Below are positions 1 through 10,635 of a stretch of DNA of 64,000 nucleotides, piece after piece; positions within the stretch are counted from its first letter, which is position 1; each line of letters opens with the position of its first letter. The notes under the pieces were generated by a model. That model saw nothing but the letters and a program-made list of their open reading frames with translations, was not told the origin of the DNA and made no database searches. Made by a program: the position numbers and the translations under genes. The DNA is from Microcystis viridis FACHB-1342 (GTDB lineage: Bacteria; Cyanobacteriota; Cyanobacteriia; Cyanobacteriales; Microcystaceae): positions 1-64,000 of the forward strand of contig NZ_JACJSV010000011.1 of assembly GCF_014698335.1 (NCBI RefSeq), given 5' to 3'.

Positions 1-100
1 AAGGGGGGACTAAGGGGGGATCGGCACCCCCCTTATCAAGGGGGGCAGGGGGGATCGAACCTAAAATCCATTTTTAATTTAATTATAACCAGCTACTTAA
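1..100 (+). mobile_element. MITE-like element, family A (left end cut by window)
   Basis: This is the right part of a small repeat that recurs at 33707-33838, 53965-54069 and 55216-55345. Its core is CACCCCCCTTATCAAGGGGG followed by a G-rich run, GATCGAAC, an AT-rich stretch and the end TTATAACCAGCTACTTA. Complete copies begin with TAAGTAG and end with CTACTTA or a variant, so the ends are inverted repeats. No coding capacity is seen. Confidence 0.7.
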
Positions 101-173
101 CATAAAGTTTGATAATAACTGTGGTATAACTTCACAAGAACTTGATATTATTATTACAATAGTCTCAAAAACA

Positions 174-497
174 ATGATCGAATTAAGTCCCGCCGCCGCT
201 AGAGAAATTGAACGTTGGAGTCAAAGCCGTCGTCTGACTGGTTCCTATCTGCGTTTGGCAGTAAAAAATGGTGGTTGTTCGGGACTTCACTATCATCTCG
301 AATTAACCCCTATTGCGGCAGAAAACGATCGCTTTTATCAAAGTCAGGGTATTAATATTGTAGTCGATCCTGACAGCGATCGCTACCTACAAATTTTAAA
401 ATTAGACTATTCAGAAGATCTCATGGGTGGTGGTTTGCGTTTTACCAATGCCAACACCCAAAATACCTGCGGTTGTGGTCTTTCCTTTAGCGCTTAA
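174..497 (+). CDS. A-type iron-sulfur cluster carrier (HesB/IscA/SufA family)
   Basis: A 107-residue protein of the usual family length. The three invariant cysteines are present: Cys35 in GGCSG, and Cys99 and Cys101 in TCGCGL near the C-terminus. In this family they bind an Fe-S cluster or iron for delivery to apoproteins in the cytoplasm. The ATG start puts Cys35 exactly where IscA has it, which supports the start. The gene converges on mraY with no gap: its stop ends at 497 and the mraY stop begins at 498. It is not possible to say from the sequence whether it is the IscA or the SufA paralogue. Confidence 0.93.
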   Translation: MIELSPAAAREIERWSQSRRLTGSYLRLAVKNGGCSGLHYHLELTPIAAENDRFYQSQGINIVVDPDSDRYLQILKLDYSEDLMGGGLRFTNANTQNTCGCGLSFSA

Positions 498-1565
498 TTA
501 ACTGCTCCAAATAGCCAAGACAACTAAAAGCGCATTAACCAGATAAAAAGCTCCCACAATCTTCGTTTCCGTCCAACCACTTAATTCTAAATGATGATGA
601 AAAGGAGCCATTTTTAATAATCTTTTGCCCTTGCCGTCGGGTCCTTTTGTGGCTTTATAATAGATAACCTGAGCGATTACCGAAAGAGATTCCAGAAAGA
701 ACAGACCACTAATTAAAAATAATCCCCAGAGATGTCCAGTAATTAAACCCACCGCAGCTAAAGCGCATCCTAAAGCGAGGGAACCCGTATCACCCATAAA
801 CACTTTAGCGGGGTTGCGGTTATGAAAAATGAAGCCTAGACAAGCACCAGCAAAACAAGTGCAGAAAATCGCCAAATCTGGATGACTAGGAGCGATAATA
901 ATGGCTAAACCCAAAAAAGCGATCGCACCTGTTCCCCCCGCTAATCCATCCACCCCATCGGTGAGATTAGTGGCGTTACTTTCAGCCACAAGGACAAATC
1001 CCGCCAAAATCCAGAAGAAAAAGCCCAAAGGAATGACTAATCGACCCCAAAGGCCGATATCGGTACTCACCTGATTGAACGACATCCAGAGGCAAAAAAG
1101 CACCGCCCCCGTTATCTGTAAAATTAACTTCATCCGGGGAGATAGGCCCTTATTCGACTTATAACGCAAAATTTGCCAATCATCTAACCAACCGATACCC
1201 ATGTAAGCAAAAGTCAGCAAAGCAACCGCCACCACATTAGGAGTAAATTTAGACCAGATTAAAGCGAAAATAAGGGCTACTGGCACAAAAAAGCTGCCTC
1301 CCATCGTCGGGGTTCCTGCTTTCTTTAAATGGGCCTGGGGTCCATCTTCGCGCATGATCTGACCCATTTTCAAGCGCCGTAGCATCGGTACTACTTGACA
1401 GCCAAGACCAGCACTGATTAACGTTGTGGCCATCAGGGGGATTAACAGGGAATTAGTGGACTGAAAAAAAACTACTAACAGAAATAGTAATCCCGTTAGT
1501 AGAATCAGGAGATGGGTTCCAGTGGGTTTTTTAAAGATAGGGGCGGAAAAAATGTTAGCGTTCAC
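498..1565 (-). CDS. mraY: Phospho-N-acetylmuramoyl-pentapeptide transferase
   Basis: A 355-residue polytopic membrane protein with about ten hydrophobic segments. MraY transfers phospho-MurNAc-pentapeptide from UDP to undecaprenyl phosphate, making lipid I at the inner face of the plasma membrane. The family motifs are visible: the Asp-Asp pair in GWLDDW, the NxTDGxDGLAGG loop, the FMGDTGS motif and the histidine triad in APFHHHLE near the C-terminus. A hydrophilic N-terminal leader of about 17 residues precedes the first membrane segment. It lies next to the DUF3134 and mutT genes on the same strand but about 45 bp away from them, and no other peptidoglycan gene is nearby. Confidence 0.97.
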   Translation of the reverse strand: MNANIFSAPIFKKPTGTHLLILLTGLLFLLVVFFQSTNSLLIPLMATTLISAGLGCQVVPMLRRLKMGQIMREDGPQAHLKKAGTPTMGGSFFVPVALIFALIWSKFTPNVVAVALLTFAYMGIGWLDDWQILRYKSNKGLSPRMKLILQITGAVLFCLWMSFNQVSTDIGLWGRLVIPLGFFFWILAGFVLVAESNATNLTDGVDGLAGGTGAIAFLGLAIIIAPSHPDLAIFCTCFAGACLGFIFHNRNPAKVFMGDTGSLALGCALAAVGLITGHLWGLFLISGLFFLESLSVIAQVIYYKATKGPDGKGKRLLKMAPFHHHLELSGWTETKIVGAFYLVNALLVVLAIWSS

Positions 1566-1610
1566 GACTAAAGCGTCAGATAAGGGTAAAATTTGCCAAA
1601 GAAGACAGGA

Positions 1611-1874
1611 TTAATCTTCATCTAAGACTAATTCGTCCTCGTCGTCATCATAACCGATATCATCGACATCCATCAGTTCAGATAGTTCCACATCTTCTTC
1701 GAGAGTCAGATCCGGTTCGGCGATTTTATCCCGGGGAATCATGCGATTATTTTTTTCTAACCACTCGACAATGGAAGCGTCTTTTTTTAGGGGAATAACC
1801 GCGGCCGGTTCGTAGCGGGGTTCTTGACGAATAGAAGGATTAAGCATAATCACTCGACGATTAACAGCAATCAT
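1611..1874 (-). CDS. Small acidic protein, DUF3134-like
   Basis: An 87-residue protein with a basic-hydrophobic first half and a very acidic tail rich in Asp and Glu (last 25 residues). It resembles the cyanobacterial family DUF3134, whose function is unknown; this assignment is from memory of the family pattern (NPSxRxEPRYxPAxVIPL). Its ATG overlaps the mutT stop as ATGA (1871-1874), which suggests translational coupling. A second in-frame ATG at codon 10 (1847) starts nearer the conserved region and is a plausible alternative. Confidence 0.75.
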   Translation of the reverse strand: MIAVNRRVIMLNPSIRQEPRYEPAAVIPLKKDASIVEWLEKNNRMIPRDKIAEPDLTLEEDVELSELMDVDDIGYDDDEDELVLDED

Positions 1875-2293
1875 TTCGAGTTTACCATGTCTTTTAAGGC
1901 TCTGATAATCTCTTGATTGGCCGCGGGGAAAGTGTAATTATCTAGTTCCTCGATAGTTACCCAGCGGATTTCTTCACATTCGATCGCTCTTGCTTGGCCG
2001 CTGAGATAACGACAGTTATATACTTGTAGATTAACCCGAAAATGACTATAGGTGTGGTCGATGGTGATTAAATGACTATCCACTGCGATGTCAATGCCAA
2101 TTTCTTCTAATATCTCTCGTTTAATACATTCCTGCACCGTTTCATTGCCTTCGATTTTGCCGCCGGGGAATTCCCAAAAACCGCCTAGGAGTCCCTTGGC
2201 CAGACGGCGATCGATTAAAATTAAATCTCGATCATCTCTAATTACGGCCACACCGATTTGTTTAGAAGCTAAAGAGTCTGTTTCGGGAATCAT
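1871..2293 (-). CDS. mutT: MutT-type Nudix hydrolase (8-oxo-dGTP diphosphatase-like)
   Basis: A 140-residue Nudix protein. The Nudix box lies at residues 45-67, with G45, E51, R59-E60 and E63-E64 in the canonical Gx5Ex7REUxEExGU spacing; these residues hold the Mg2+ used to hydrolyse nucleoside diphosphate-X substrates. The preceding FWEFPGG sequence is typical of MutT, which removes 8-oxo-dGTP and prevents A:T to C:G transversions. Length fits MutT. The substrate is inferred from the family. The downstream DUF3134-like gene is coupled by a 4-base overlap. Confidence 0.87.
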   Translation of the reverse strand: MIPETDSLASKQIGVAVIRDDRDLILIDRRLAKGLLGGFWEFPGGKIEGNETVQECIKREILEEIGIDIAVDSHLITIDHTYSHFRVNLQVYNCRYLSGQARAIECEEIRWVTIEELDNYTFPAANQEIIRALKDMVNSK

Positions 2294-2396
2294 AGTGGTT
2301 ATTGGCGAAAAAATAGGAAAAAATAGTTAAAAACTGACTGCGGAGAATTGAGTCAAAAGATGATATAATGGAGAATTGTACGATTAACGATTAACA

Positions 2397-2720
2397 ATGA
2401 CAGTCAGTTCCGAATCAAAGTTTATTTTAAAAGTATTGTGGTTAGATCAGAACGTAGCGATCGCTGTAGATCAGGTGGTCGGCAAAGGAACTAGCCCCCT
2501 CACCGCTTATTTTTTCTGGCCGCGCAATGATGCTTGGCAACAACTGCAAGAGGAGTTAGAAGCAAAACACTGGATTGATGAGTCCGATCGCGTTGATGTT
2601 CTCAACAAAGCCACAGAAGTAATTAATTTTTGGCAAGAGTTACGCAATCAAGGCCGACAAATCACCATGGCCGATGCACAGTTAAAATTCCCCGAAGTTG
2701 TTTTTAGTGGTAGCAATTAA
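2397..2720 (+). CDS. 30S ribosomal protein PSRP-3 (Ycf65)
   Basis: A 107-residue protein matching the plastid-specific ribosomal protein 3/Ycf65 family found in cyanobacteria and plastids. The hallmark block is [17 protein letters not shown] followed by [15 protein letters not shown]. In chloroplasts PSRP-3 is a component of the small ribosomal subunit; the same place is inferred here. It starts with ATG and is transcribed away from mutT with about 100 bp between, so it probably has its own promoter. Confidence 0.9.
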   Translation: MTVSSESKFILKVLWLDQNVAIAVDQVVGKGTSPLTAYFFWPRNDAWQQLQEELEAKHWIDESDRVDVLNKATEVINFWQELRNQGRQITMADAQLKFPEVVFSGSN

Positions 2721-2837
2721 TTTATCGAAAAAATCGGGTCTAAAACCTCGCCTTAAGGCGAAAAGTTTTTGGAGCGGGGCATAAATCCCCGTGACAAAAA
2801 CGGCCTCCTGCCCCCTGCCTCCGTTAAGTCCGACTAC

Positions 2838-2873
2838 TTAACTGATAACTGATAACTGATAACTGATAACTGA
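2838..2873. repeat. Short tandem repeat (TAACTGATAACTGA type)
   Basis: Four to five direct copies of ACTGATA between PSRP-3 and atpC. The same unit, in either orientation, recurs at about 13837-13852, 43003-43032 and 44806-44845. These are short tandemly repeated sequences common in cyanobacterial intergenic DNA; no function can be assigned. Confidence 0.8.
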
Positions 2874-2878
2874 AAATT

Positions 2879-2917
2879 AATCGGGTAGGTTTATATAAAC
2901 CCGCCCGATTTTGCTTT
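2879..2917. terminator. Terminator downstream of atpC
   Basis: Near-perfect inverted repeat: AATCGGG, a short mismatch, GGTTTATATAAACC, and CCCGATT, followed by TTTT. It sits just past the atpC stop, and AATTTT follows it on the minus strand, so it can end the atpD-atpC transcript. The symmetry would also let it act on plus-strand reads. Confidence 0.75.
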
Positions 2918-2940
2918 AATTTAATTTGATTTGGTTGGGT

Positions 2941-3357
2941 TTAAACCGATACTAAACCGCCAGCGGCCTGGTATCTAGCGCGAGCTTTGCGCCATGATTG
3001 TTGCGCTTGGATAGTTTTGCGACGGTCATCCCCTTTACTGACTTCATCGAGACGAGTTTGGGCCCGTTCGTATTCGGCGCGAGCTTTTTCCTTATCGATT
3101 TTTGAGCCTAATTCCGCCCCATTAACGAGGACTTTGATCTCATTATTTTCGACTTCGGCAAAACCGCCCAAAACCGCGATATTTTCCCAGTCTTTCCCCG
3201 GTCGAATTCGCATTACGCCAATATTCAGGGCAGTTAATAAAGGAGCGTGACCGCTAAGAATACCTAATTGTCCCGTGGAACTGGGTAGGATTACTTCTTC
3301 GGCCACGTTATCCCAGACAATGCGATCGGGTGTAATAACCCGTACTGTAATGCTCAT
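2941..3357 (-). CDS. atpC: F-type ATP synthase epsilon subunit (cyanobacterial AtpE)
   Basis: A 138-residue protein starting [11 protein letters not shown], with the N-terminal beta-sandwich ([12 protein letters not shown] near residue 30) and a C-terminal helical pair rich in Arg, Lys and Glu. Epsilon sits in the central stalk of F1 on the thylakoid or plasma membrane, joins gamma to the c-ring and inhibits ATP hydrolysis. It follows the beta gene by 74 bp on the same strand, the standard cyanobacterial pair. In cyanobacterial and plastid nomenclature the gene is often called atpE. Confidence 0.97.
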   Translation of the reverse strand: MSITVRVITPDRIVWDNVAEEVILPSSTGQLGILSGHAPLLTALNIGVMRIRPGKDWENIAVLGGFAEVENNEIKVLVNGAELGSKIDKEKARAEYERAQTRLDEVSKGDDRRKTIQAQQSWRKARARYQAAGGLVSV

Positions 3358-3431
3358 TGGTGATAATAACGATAATTTTGGCAGATTTCTGGGTTAAGTA
3401 ACCGCTAAACGCGGTTACTACTGACTTTTAA

Positions 3432-5404
<1,973 letters not shown>

Positions 5405-5833
5405 TTAGGTTAAGATGACCTCCGAGGATGAATTAATCTGATTTTTGACGCTTTCTAGTAAAAGTTGATACAAAAAATGAGGTGTTTTTTGATTGGCTAA
5501 TTCCAGACTATTCTGATAAATTTTAACAGCAGATTCATCATTAATCATTCGATAGTGAATGATTTTTGTCCATTCTGGTGCAGTTATCATTAATTGAGGA
5601 ATCACTTCAATAAAAGCCTGTATTTGTTGTTGGGGTTCAAAATCTTCTAAAAAATGCAATAAACTAAACATAATTTCAGGATGTTCACAGTTATCATCTA
5701 GGATAAGATGTAAGTCTTTTAAATCTTTATCATCAGGATATTTGGCAAGTTTTTTTAATGTTTCCTCAAATAAGTTAATTTCTTGGGGTGTTTTCATTAA
5801 GCGATTCTCTTGTAGGATTTTTATTAAATTCAT
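5405..5833 (-). CDS. Hypothetical protein, possible immunity partner of the upstream toxin-like protein
   Basis: A 142-residue acidic, all-helical-looking protein with no signal peptide or membrane segment. I do not recognise a family. Its ATG overlaps the stop of the upstream toxin-like gene as ATGA (5830-5833), so the two are translated together. In polymorphic toxin systems a small acidic gene directly after the toxin domain is usually the immunity protein, and that is the inferred role here. A second ATG at codon 13 is a possible alternative start. Base composition is AT-rich compared with the flanking core genes. Confidence 0.55.
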   Translation of the reverse strand: MNLIKILQENRLMKTPQEINLFEETLKKLAKYPDDKDLKDLHLILDDNCEHPEIMFSLLHFLEDFEPQQQIQAFIEVIPQLMITAPEWTKIIHYRMINDESAVKIYQNSLELANQKTPHFLYQLLLESVKNQINSSSEVILT

Positions 5834-6237
5834 GGGGTTGTTGCTCCTTGATCAAAAAAGGTTGACCAAGTAGTTTTATTAAGTTGAATGAGTTCTTGTA
5901 ATCCCTTTCTAATATCTGCATTATATAATCCTTGACCTAGATAAATTGAGCGAATATCCCAAACTTCTTGTGCTAAGGTTTGTCGAGGGGAAAGAGTTAA
6001 GTCTGGACTTTTACCATAAGATAAGGTTTGACGATGACGACCTCCTTTTCCGGGGGATAAGTGTTCCATCATGATAGCAATTCCTTGATTAGTTGTGTAA
6101 CCTTTGATTTTCGCTTTCATATACGCATTGGATGGTAGATGATGAGGGGTTAAGTTATCTCCTCTACGACCTAATTTTAACAAGTCGCCGTATGTCCCGA
6201 CTTTTCCTTCTCCTGTCAGTAGTTTAAATTGAGTGAT
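5830..6237 (-). CDS. Stand-alone polymorphic-toxin-like domain protein; start codon unusual or lost
   Basis: The frame contains the pattern GTYGDL, GDNLTPHHLPS, a Met-Glu pair and GRHRQTLSYG, then a helical tail. I recall this His-rich pattern from C-terminal toxin domains of polymorphic toxins; catalytic activity is inferred, not shown. The conserved GTYGDL block lies upstream of the first usable start, TTG at 6183. The frame opens after a TAA. A strong Shine-Dalgarno AAGGAG lies five bases before ATC (6237-6235), where a start Met would be expected (then TQFKLLTGEG). So the gene may start at ATC, at TTG 6183, or be inactivated by ATG to ATC. Four-base overlap with the downstream partner. 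Confidence 0.5.
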   Translation of the reverse strand: MTQFKLLTGEGKVGTYGDLLKLGRRGDNLTPHHLPSNAYMKAKIKGYTTNQGIAIMMEHLSPGKGGRHRQTLSYGKSPDLTLSPRQTLAQEVWDIRSIYLGQGLYNADIRKGLQELIQLNKTTWSTFFDQGATTP

Positions 6238-6289
6238 GTTGTCTCCTTATGATTATTTTAGGCCATAGGTTGATCATAGGTGAATAAAA

Positions 6290-6475
6290 ATCTTATCACT
6301 CTTCTATCTCGGAAAATCCCTGTCAACACATAAGTGCTGAAACTCCTATTTTATAAGCGAGCGCTCGCCTATTTTCTAACAACAACTCGAAAATTTAGTT
6401 TCTGTTAGTTATTGATCACCCGAAAGCTTGCCCCGAAAGAAAGCTAGAATTTAGACACGATCAGAGCTTTTTCCT
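6290..6475. repeat. Diverged copy of repeat family C
   Basis: This stretch resembles the element at 62591-62785. Shared blocks in the same order are a CTCTTCT start, CGGAAA, CCTGTC/CCTGACC, TTTCTGTTAGTTA, the AGCTTG block, and AGAAAGCTAGAATTTAGA versus AGAGAGCTAGAGTTTAGA. The inverted ends are worn away in this copy. Confidence 0.55.
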
Positions 6476-6912
6476 GATAATTAAGCTTCAATGACCCATT
6501 TTCCTCTTTTCCCCCTGCTCCCCTCTTCCCAACCCAAAAAAGTAAGGCAGGCCTTAGCCTACCTTAAAACAAAGCGAGGTTGATCAACTTTGAAGATGCC
6601 GATGCAGTGGATGGAATTGGACTCATACCATATATTGGCGATTATAACAAGGGTTTTGCTGCTTGCATGGATTCAAATAAAAAATAATTTAAAGCTTGAC
6701 CATAGATTTTAGTCTATATACTGAAACACAAGAACTATCTCCTGTCAAATTTTCAAGGGACAGCTTTACTGAGACGCACTCCCTTCCCTCAACCGTCCGG
6801 GAGAATTGTGCTGTAAGATATCTTCAGTTTCAATTGTTTAGGCTCGCAATCGTAGATGAGAATAAATTTCGGTAGCTTTTGCGGCAATCTCAGGAAATTA
6901 TCGGTTAATTAT
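6476..6912. other. Intergenic region with debris
   Basis: No intact gene. It contains an imperfect hairpin (AAGGCAGGCCTTAGCCTACCTT, split as two arms at about 6543-6565). It also has a 35-codon open fragment at 6580-6687 (ends GFAACMDSNKK) that starts only with TTG and looks like a remnant. The last part precedes the small membrane protein. Confidence 0.35.
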
Positions 6913-7056
6913 ATGAATTCTGGTAAAATTATCGCCATTATCACGGGAGCGATTTCGATTTTAATCGCCGTTGCCTATTTAATCCTAGTCCAGATTCTGG
7001 ACTTTCGCACCGAGATGATTCCCGCTCCCCTAGAAGTTATTTTTCCAGGATGGTAA
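6913..7056 (+). CDS. Small single-pass membrane protein, conserved in cyanobacteria
   Basis: A 47-residue protein beginning MNSGKIIAIITGAIS, with one hydrophobic helix (about residues 5-27) and a conserved-looking tail EMIPAPLE. An upstream in-frame ATG at 6856 would add 19 polar residues, but the start at 6913 puts the helix at the N-terminus as expected for such proteins. I recall similar short proteins in cyanobacterial genomes but no function. It converges on the clpC-like gene with a hairpin between. Confidence 0.65.
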   Translation: MNSGKIIAIITGAISILIAVAYLILVQILDFRTEMIPAPLEVIFPGW

Positions 7057-7088
7057 AAATCGGGGTTGAACATTTTTCAACCCCGAAA
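7057..7088. terminator. Terminator between convergent genes
   Basis: Perfect 10-bp stem CGGGGTTGAA / TTCAACCCCG at 7061-7070 and 7076-7085 with a five-base loop. On the minus strand it is followed by ATTTTTA, so it should stop clpC-like transcripts. It lies 5 bp after the small membrane protein gene. Confidence 0.8.
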
Positions 7089-7108
7089 AAAAGCAATTTT
7101 TGAGCGGA

Positions 7109-9496
7109 TTAACCCACCGATTGTAACTGTAATTGCGAGAGAATATCGCTCTGCTCAGAGCGCTGATGACTAGAGACTGTCACCACACCGTCCGCAGTTA
7201 CATCTAATAGCGCATGGTCTCCAGAATTGACTTTTCCCGATAACATCGCCTCGGCTAAACTATCCTCTAAGCGTCGAGTTAAAGCACGACGTAAAGGCCG
7301 CGCACCGTAGCTAGGATCATAACCCTCATTGATGACCAAATCCTTGAAAGCGGCGGTAACTTCCACAGAAATGCCTTTTTCTGTCAATTGTTTGGCTATA
7401 TCTGCGATCAGAATATCGGCAATCTGGGTAACTTCTTCGCGAGTTAACTGTCGGAAAACAATGATTTCATCGAGACGGTTGAGAAATTCGGGACGGAAAT
7501 ATTGTTTTAACTCGTCTGTCACCCGATTAGAAATCTGTTGGTAACGCGATTGAGCAAAATCGTCAGCCATCTCGAATCCTAAGCTATTACCGCCTTTTTC
7601 GATGACTTTTGAGCCAATATTCGAGGTCATGATAATTAGGGTATTCTTAAAGTCCACCCGACGACCTTGGGAATCGGTCAAACGACCATCTTCTAACAGT
7701 TGCAGGAGAAGATTAAAAACATCGGGATGTGCTTTCTCGATTTCGTCAAACAAAACCACTCTATAGGGTTGACGACGCACAGCTTCCGTTAACTGACCAC
7801 CTTCATTGTAACCGATGTATCCGGGAGGCGCACCAATTAACTTAGAAACCGTGTGGGATTCCATAAATTCCGACATATCTAGGCGAATCATACTGGATTC
7901 CGAGCCAAAGAGCAACTTAGCTAAGGCTTTCGTTAATTCAGTTTTACCCACTCCCGTGGGACCGGCAAAAATAAACGAGGCAATCGGACGGTTAGGATTC
8001 TTTAAATTTACTCGCGCTCGACGAATAGCACGAGAAACGGCATTTACTGCCTCCTGTTGACCAATAATCCGCTCGTGCAGTTGATATTCCAGATTTAAGA
8101 GCGATTCCGACTCAGTTTCAGTTAATTGGGTAACGGGAATACCAGTCCAAGCGGCGACAATTTGGGCGATTTCCTCCGCATCCACCACCGGAATTAAAGA
8201 TTCGGGGTTAATTAGGGGTGATTCTTCGCTAACCTCCGCAGGACTTTTACTTTGTAGGGAATAGCGTAGATGGGTGCGGGATCCCGCTTCATCGAGAAGA
8301 TCGATCGCTTTGTCCGGTAAAAAGCGATCATTGATATAGCGAGAGGATAGATGAACAGCAGCTTCGATCGCTTTTTGATCGTATTTTACCTGATGGAAAT
8401 CCTCGTAGGTGGCTTTTAAACCGCGTAAAATCTCGATCGCTTGCTCTTTGGTCGGTTCTCCCACCATAACTGGCTGAAAACGTCTTTCTAGAGCCGCATC
8501 TCGCTCAATATGCTGTTTATACTCATCGAGAGTGGTTGCCCCTAAACACTGTAACTCGCCGCGAGCTAAAGCAGGTTTAAGCAGGTTAGAAGCATCCATA
8601 GCTCCCCCCATGCTACCAGCACCCACAAGAGTGTGAATTTCATCAATAAACAGGATAATACTGCCCGATTTGCGAACTTCCTCCACGATACCCTTTAAAC
8701 GTTCCTCAAAATCGCCGCGAAAACGGGTTCCCGCCAGTAAAGACCCCATATCGAGGGCAATTACCTGTTTATCCTGCAAAAGTTCGGGAATATCGCCACT
8801 ATGGATGCGTTGTGCTAACCCTTCAGCGATCGCTGTTTTGCCTACCCCCGGCGCACCCAGTAAAATCGGGTTACTTTTGGTACGACGGCCTAAAATTTGG
8901 ACAACTCGCTCGATTTCTGGCTCTCTACCGATTACAGGGTCAATTTTGCCATTTTTGACCTCTTGGCTTAAATTGCGACCATATTGGGCTAAAATACCGC
9001 CTTGGGGAGCATTTTTCTGGTCTTCATAGTCACTGCTTGCCGTGAAGCGACCACTAGCGACTTTTTCCCCAGCATTTTTCAGTAAAAGGCCGCGAAGTTT
9101 GATCAAATCAACACCCTGCATAATTAAAATTTTAGCGGCTAGGGATTCGGGATCGGCGGTGATAGCGAGTAATAGATGTTCAGGTGCGATCGCCTGTTCC
9201 CCTAATTGTCGAGCTTCCTGAAATGCTTGCTCGAACATCTTTTTCGCTTTCGGGGTAAAAGGGATATTAACGGGACTGTAACCGCTGCCACGGCCGGTCA
9301 TTCCTTCAATCAGGCGGCGACTTTCGTGCAGGGTGACTTTTAAATCCTTGAGAATTAAGGCTGCGGCGGCGGTGGCTTCTCCTATCAATCCTAACAGTAA
9401 ATGCTCCGTACCCACGACACTGTGACCGGCACGACGGGCTTCTTCTTGGGCGAACATCACCGCTTTGATAGCTTTCTGGTTAAAGTATTCAAACAT
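7109..9496 (-). CDS. ClpC-family ATPase lacking the middle (M/UVR) domain
   Basis: A 795-residue Hsp100 protein. It has a ClpN domain (about 1-150), a first AAA module with GAPGVGKTA near residue 212 and a second with GPTGVGKTE near 510. The LGF tripeptide loop used to dock on ClpP is present near residue 638 (NSLGFE). These mark a ClpC-type unfoldase that feeds ClpP/ClpR. In usual ClpC the segment after LLDEAGSR carries a coiled M domain with a UVR motif that binds adaptor proteins. Here a short Ser/Glu/Pro linker of about 35 residues replaces it (about 410-445). It is likely a second ClpC form; whether a canonical clpC exists elsewhere cannot be seen. Confidence 0.9.
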   Translation of the reverse strand: MFEYFNQKAIKAVMFAQEEARRAGHSVVGTEHLLLGLIGEATAAAALILKDLKVTLHESRRLIEGMTGRGSGYSPVNIPFTPKAKKMFEQAFQEARQLGEQAIAPEHLLLAITADPESLAAKILIMQGVDLIKLRGLLLKNAGEKVASGRFTASSDYEDQKNAPQGGILAQYGRNLSQEVKNGKIDPVIGREPEIERVVQILGRRTKSNPILLGAPGVGKTAIAEGLAQRIHSGDIPELLQDKQVIALDMGSLLAGTRFRGDFEERLKGIVEEVRKSGSIILFIDEIHTLVGAGSMGGAMDASNLLKPALARGELQCLGATTLDEYKQHIERDAALERRFQPVMVGEPTKEQAIEILRGLKATYEDFHQVKYDQKAIEAAVHLSSRYINDRFLPDKAIDLLDEAGSRTHLRYSLQSKSPAEVSEESPLINPESLIPVVDAEEIAQIVAAWTGIPVTQLTETESESLLNLEYQLHERIIGQQEAVNAVSRAIRRARVNLKNPNRPIASFIFAGPTGVGKTELTKALAKLLFGSESSMIRLDMSEFMESHTVSKLIGAPPGYIGYNEGGQLTEAVRRQPYRVVLFDEIEKAHPDVFNLLLQLLEDGRLTDSQGRRVDFKNTLIIMTSNIGSKVIEKGGNSLGFEMADDFAQSRYQQISNRVTDELKQYFRPEFLNRLDEIIVFRQLTREEVTQIADILIADIAKQLTEKGISVEVTAAFKDLVINEGYDPSYGARPLRRALTRRLEDSLAEAMLSGKVNSGDHALLDVTADGVVTVSSHQRSEQSDILSQLQLQSVG

Positions 9497-9751
9497 GATC
9501 GACGGCTTCCTGGCTACTGGGCTTTACTTGTTACTGTAACGTTTTCTTTACATTAGCTGGAAGGGGGATATCCGTATCAGTAGGGTGGGTTAGTCAGTGG
9601 TGAGTTTGGGCGATGCTTAAAATCCTTAACAAAAATTAAGGCTGCTGGCAGTTATAACCTAACCCCTGTGCAACTGTCGCTCTACAAAACTAATGCAGAA
9701 ATGATAATTATTGATGTACCATATAAGGCGCGATAACTGAGGACGTAAGGA
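9497..9751. other. Intergenic region upstream of clpC-like gene
   Basis: About 255 bp between the divergent ATPase gene and the toxin-antitoxin island. The promoter of the ATPase gene should lie close to 9500, but no convincing -35/-10 pair is seen. Nothing else recognised. Confidence 0.3.
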
Positions 9752-9998
9752 TTGAAAAGGCTGCCAGCCAAGTTTTTTCGAGCCGAAGGTGGGTCGGAGC
9801 CAGTCAAAGATTGGTGGAAAACTCTCAGCCGTGAAGATTGCCGGATTATTGGCAGCGATATCAAGGACGTAGAGTTTAGCTTTCCCATCGGCTGCCCCTG
9901 TGCCGTTCACTTTCATCAAGAAGTCCCAAAAAAAACCAAAACAGGAAATCGATTTAGCTCTCAATCGTAAGAAGGAACAGAAAAAATATGACCCCTAA
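9752..9998 (+). pseudogene. Decayed HigB/Gp49-type toxin
   Basis: The start reads LPAKFFRAEGGSEPVKDWWK and continues to DVEFSFPIGCP, the N-terminal half of the phage Gp49/HigB-like mRNA interferase family. The frame then loses about 40 codons. The C-terminal tail (TFIKKSQKKPKQEIDLAL and onward) lies in a different frame and ends at 9996-9998. So the gene has an internal deletion with a frame change and should not encode an active toxin. Its start is TTG. The antitoxin start overlaps its tail, as in intact pairs. Confidence 0.75.
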
Positions 9999-10270
9999 CC
10001 CCCATACTGGCTCCGATTTCGATGATTTTCTCAAAGAAGAAGGTCTAGGAGGACTGTAGTGCGGTGGCACTCAAACGGTTACGGTTGCGGCAGTTGGCTG
10101 AGGAGATGAAACGGCTCTCTCTGACGAAAACGGAGATGGCGGCGCGGATGCAGACCAGTCGAGCGCAACTTGACCGCCTCCTCGACCCCGAAAAGACGGG
10201 CGTTTCCCTCGATACTATCCAACGGGCGGCTTCTGTGGTGGGCCGCCAATTGCGAATCGAGTTGCTCTGA
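9988..10270 (+). pseudogene. Decayed HigA/Xre-type antitoxin
   Basis: The frame starts with ATG at 9988 (MTPNPHTGSDFDDFLKEEGL) and hits a stop at about 10059 just after a short indel. The rest continues in another frame (CSAVALKRLRLRQLAEEMKR and a helix-turn-helix with TKTEMAARMQTSRAQLDRLL). Together they match the family of antitoxins paired with Gp49/HigB-like toxins. A one- or two-base indel near 10050-10056 explains the break. The GTG at 10064 could still give a short DNA-binding fragment. Confidence 0.75.
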
Positions 10271-10299
10271 GGGAAGTCAGAAAGTTCGGAGTGCCGCAG

Positions 10300-10629
10300 A
10301 TGAAATTACCCAACGGGGAACTGGCAGAAATCTCGATGGAAAAACTGATTGGCTATTGCTTAAATCCAGAACATTCCAGGGGAAAAAATAAAGCCAGAGT
10401 CTTTCGCTCTCGTCTGGGAATAACTGCCGAGAACGCTGAGGTTTTGCGATCGCTCATCTCACAGGCTGCCCTGGAGGGGGAAGTTGTGCAACAAGCGGTC
10501 ACGGAATTCGGCCAGCAGTTTAAAGTGGATTGGACGATACCAAAACGGGAAGGAACACAACTGCGAACTATCTGGGAAATCAGCTTAATTAATCCTAACC
10601 CTCGCCTAATTTCTGCCTTTATCAAGTAA
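10300..10629 (+). CDS. DUF6883 domain protein
   Basis: About 109 residues beginning MKLPNGELAEI, with the block YCLNPEHSRGKNKARVF typical of DUF6883. Function is unknown; the family is often seen beside DUF4926 genes, toxins and phage genes. GGAG lies about nine bases before this ATG; an upstream in-frame GTG at 10291 is less likely because it lacks a spaced ribosome site. The DUF4926 gene follows after 6 bp, so the two form a two-gene operon. A second, broken copy of this pair lies at 35741-36140. Confidence 0.78.
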   Translation: MKLPNGELAEISMEKLIGYCLNPEHSRGKNKARVFRSRLGITAENAEVLRSLISQAALEGEVVQQAVTEFGQQFKVDWTIPKREGTQLRTIWEISLINPNPRLISAFIK

Positions 10630-10635
10630 ACTACC

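Noticed and set aside
9659-9970. Minus-strand frames opposite the decayed HigB-like toxin
   Set aside because: The plus-strand frame has clear family motifs; the minus frames do not.
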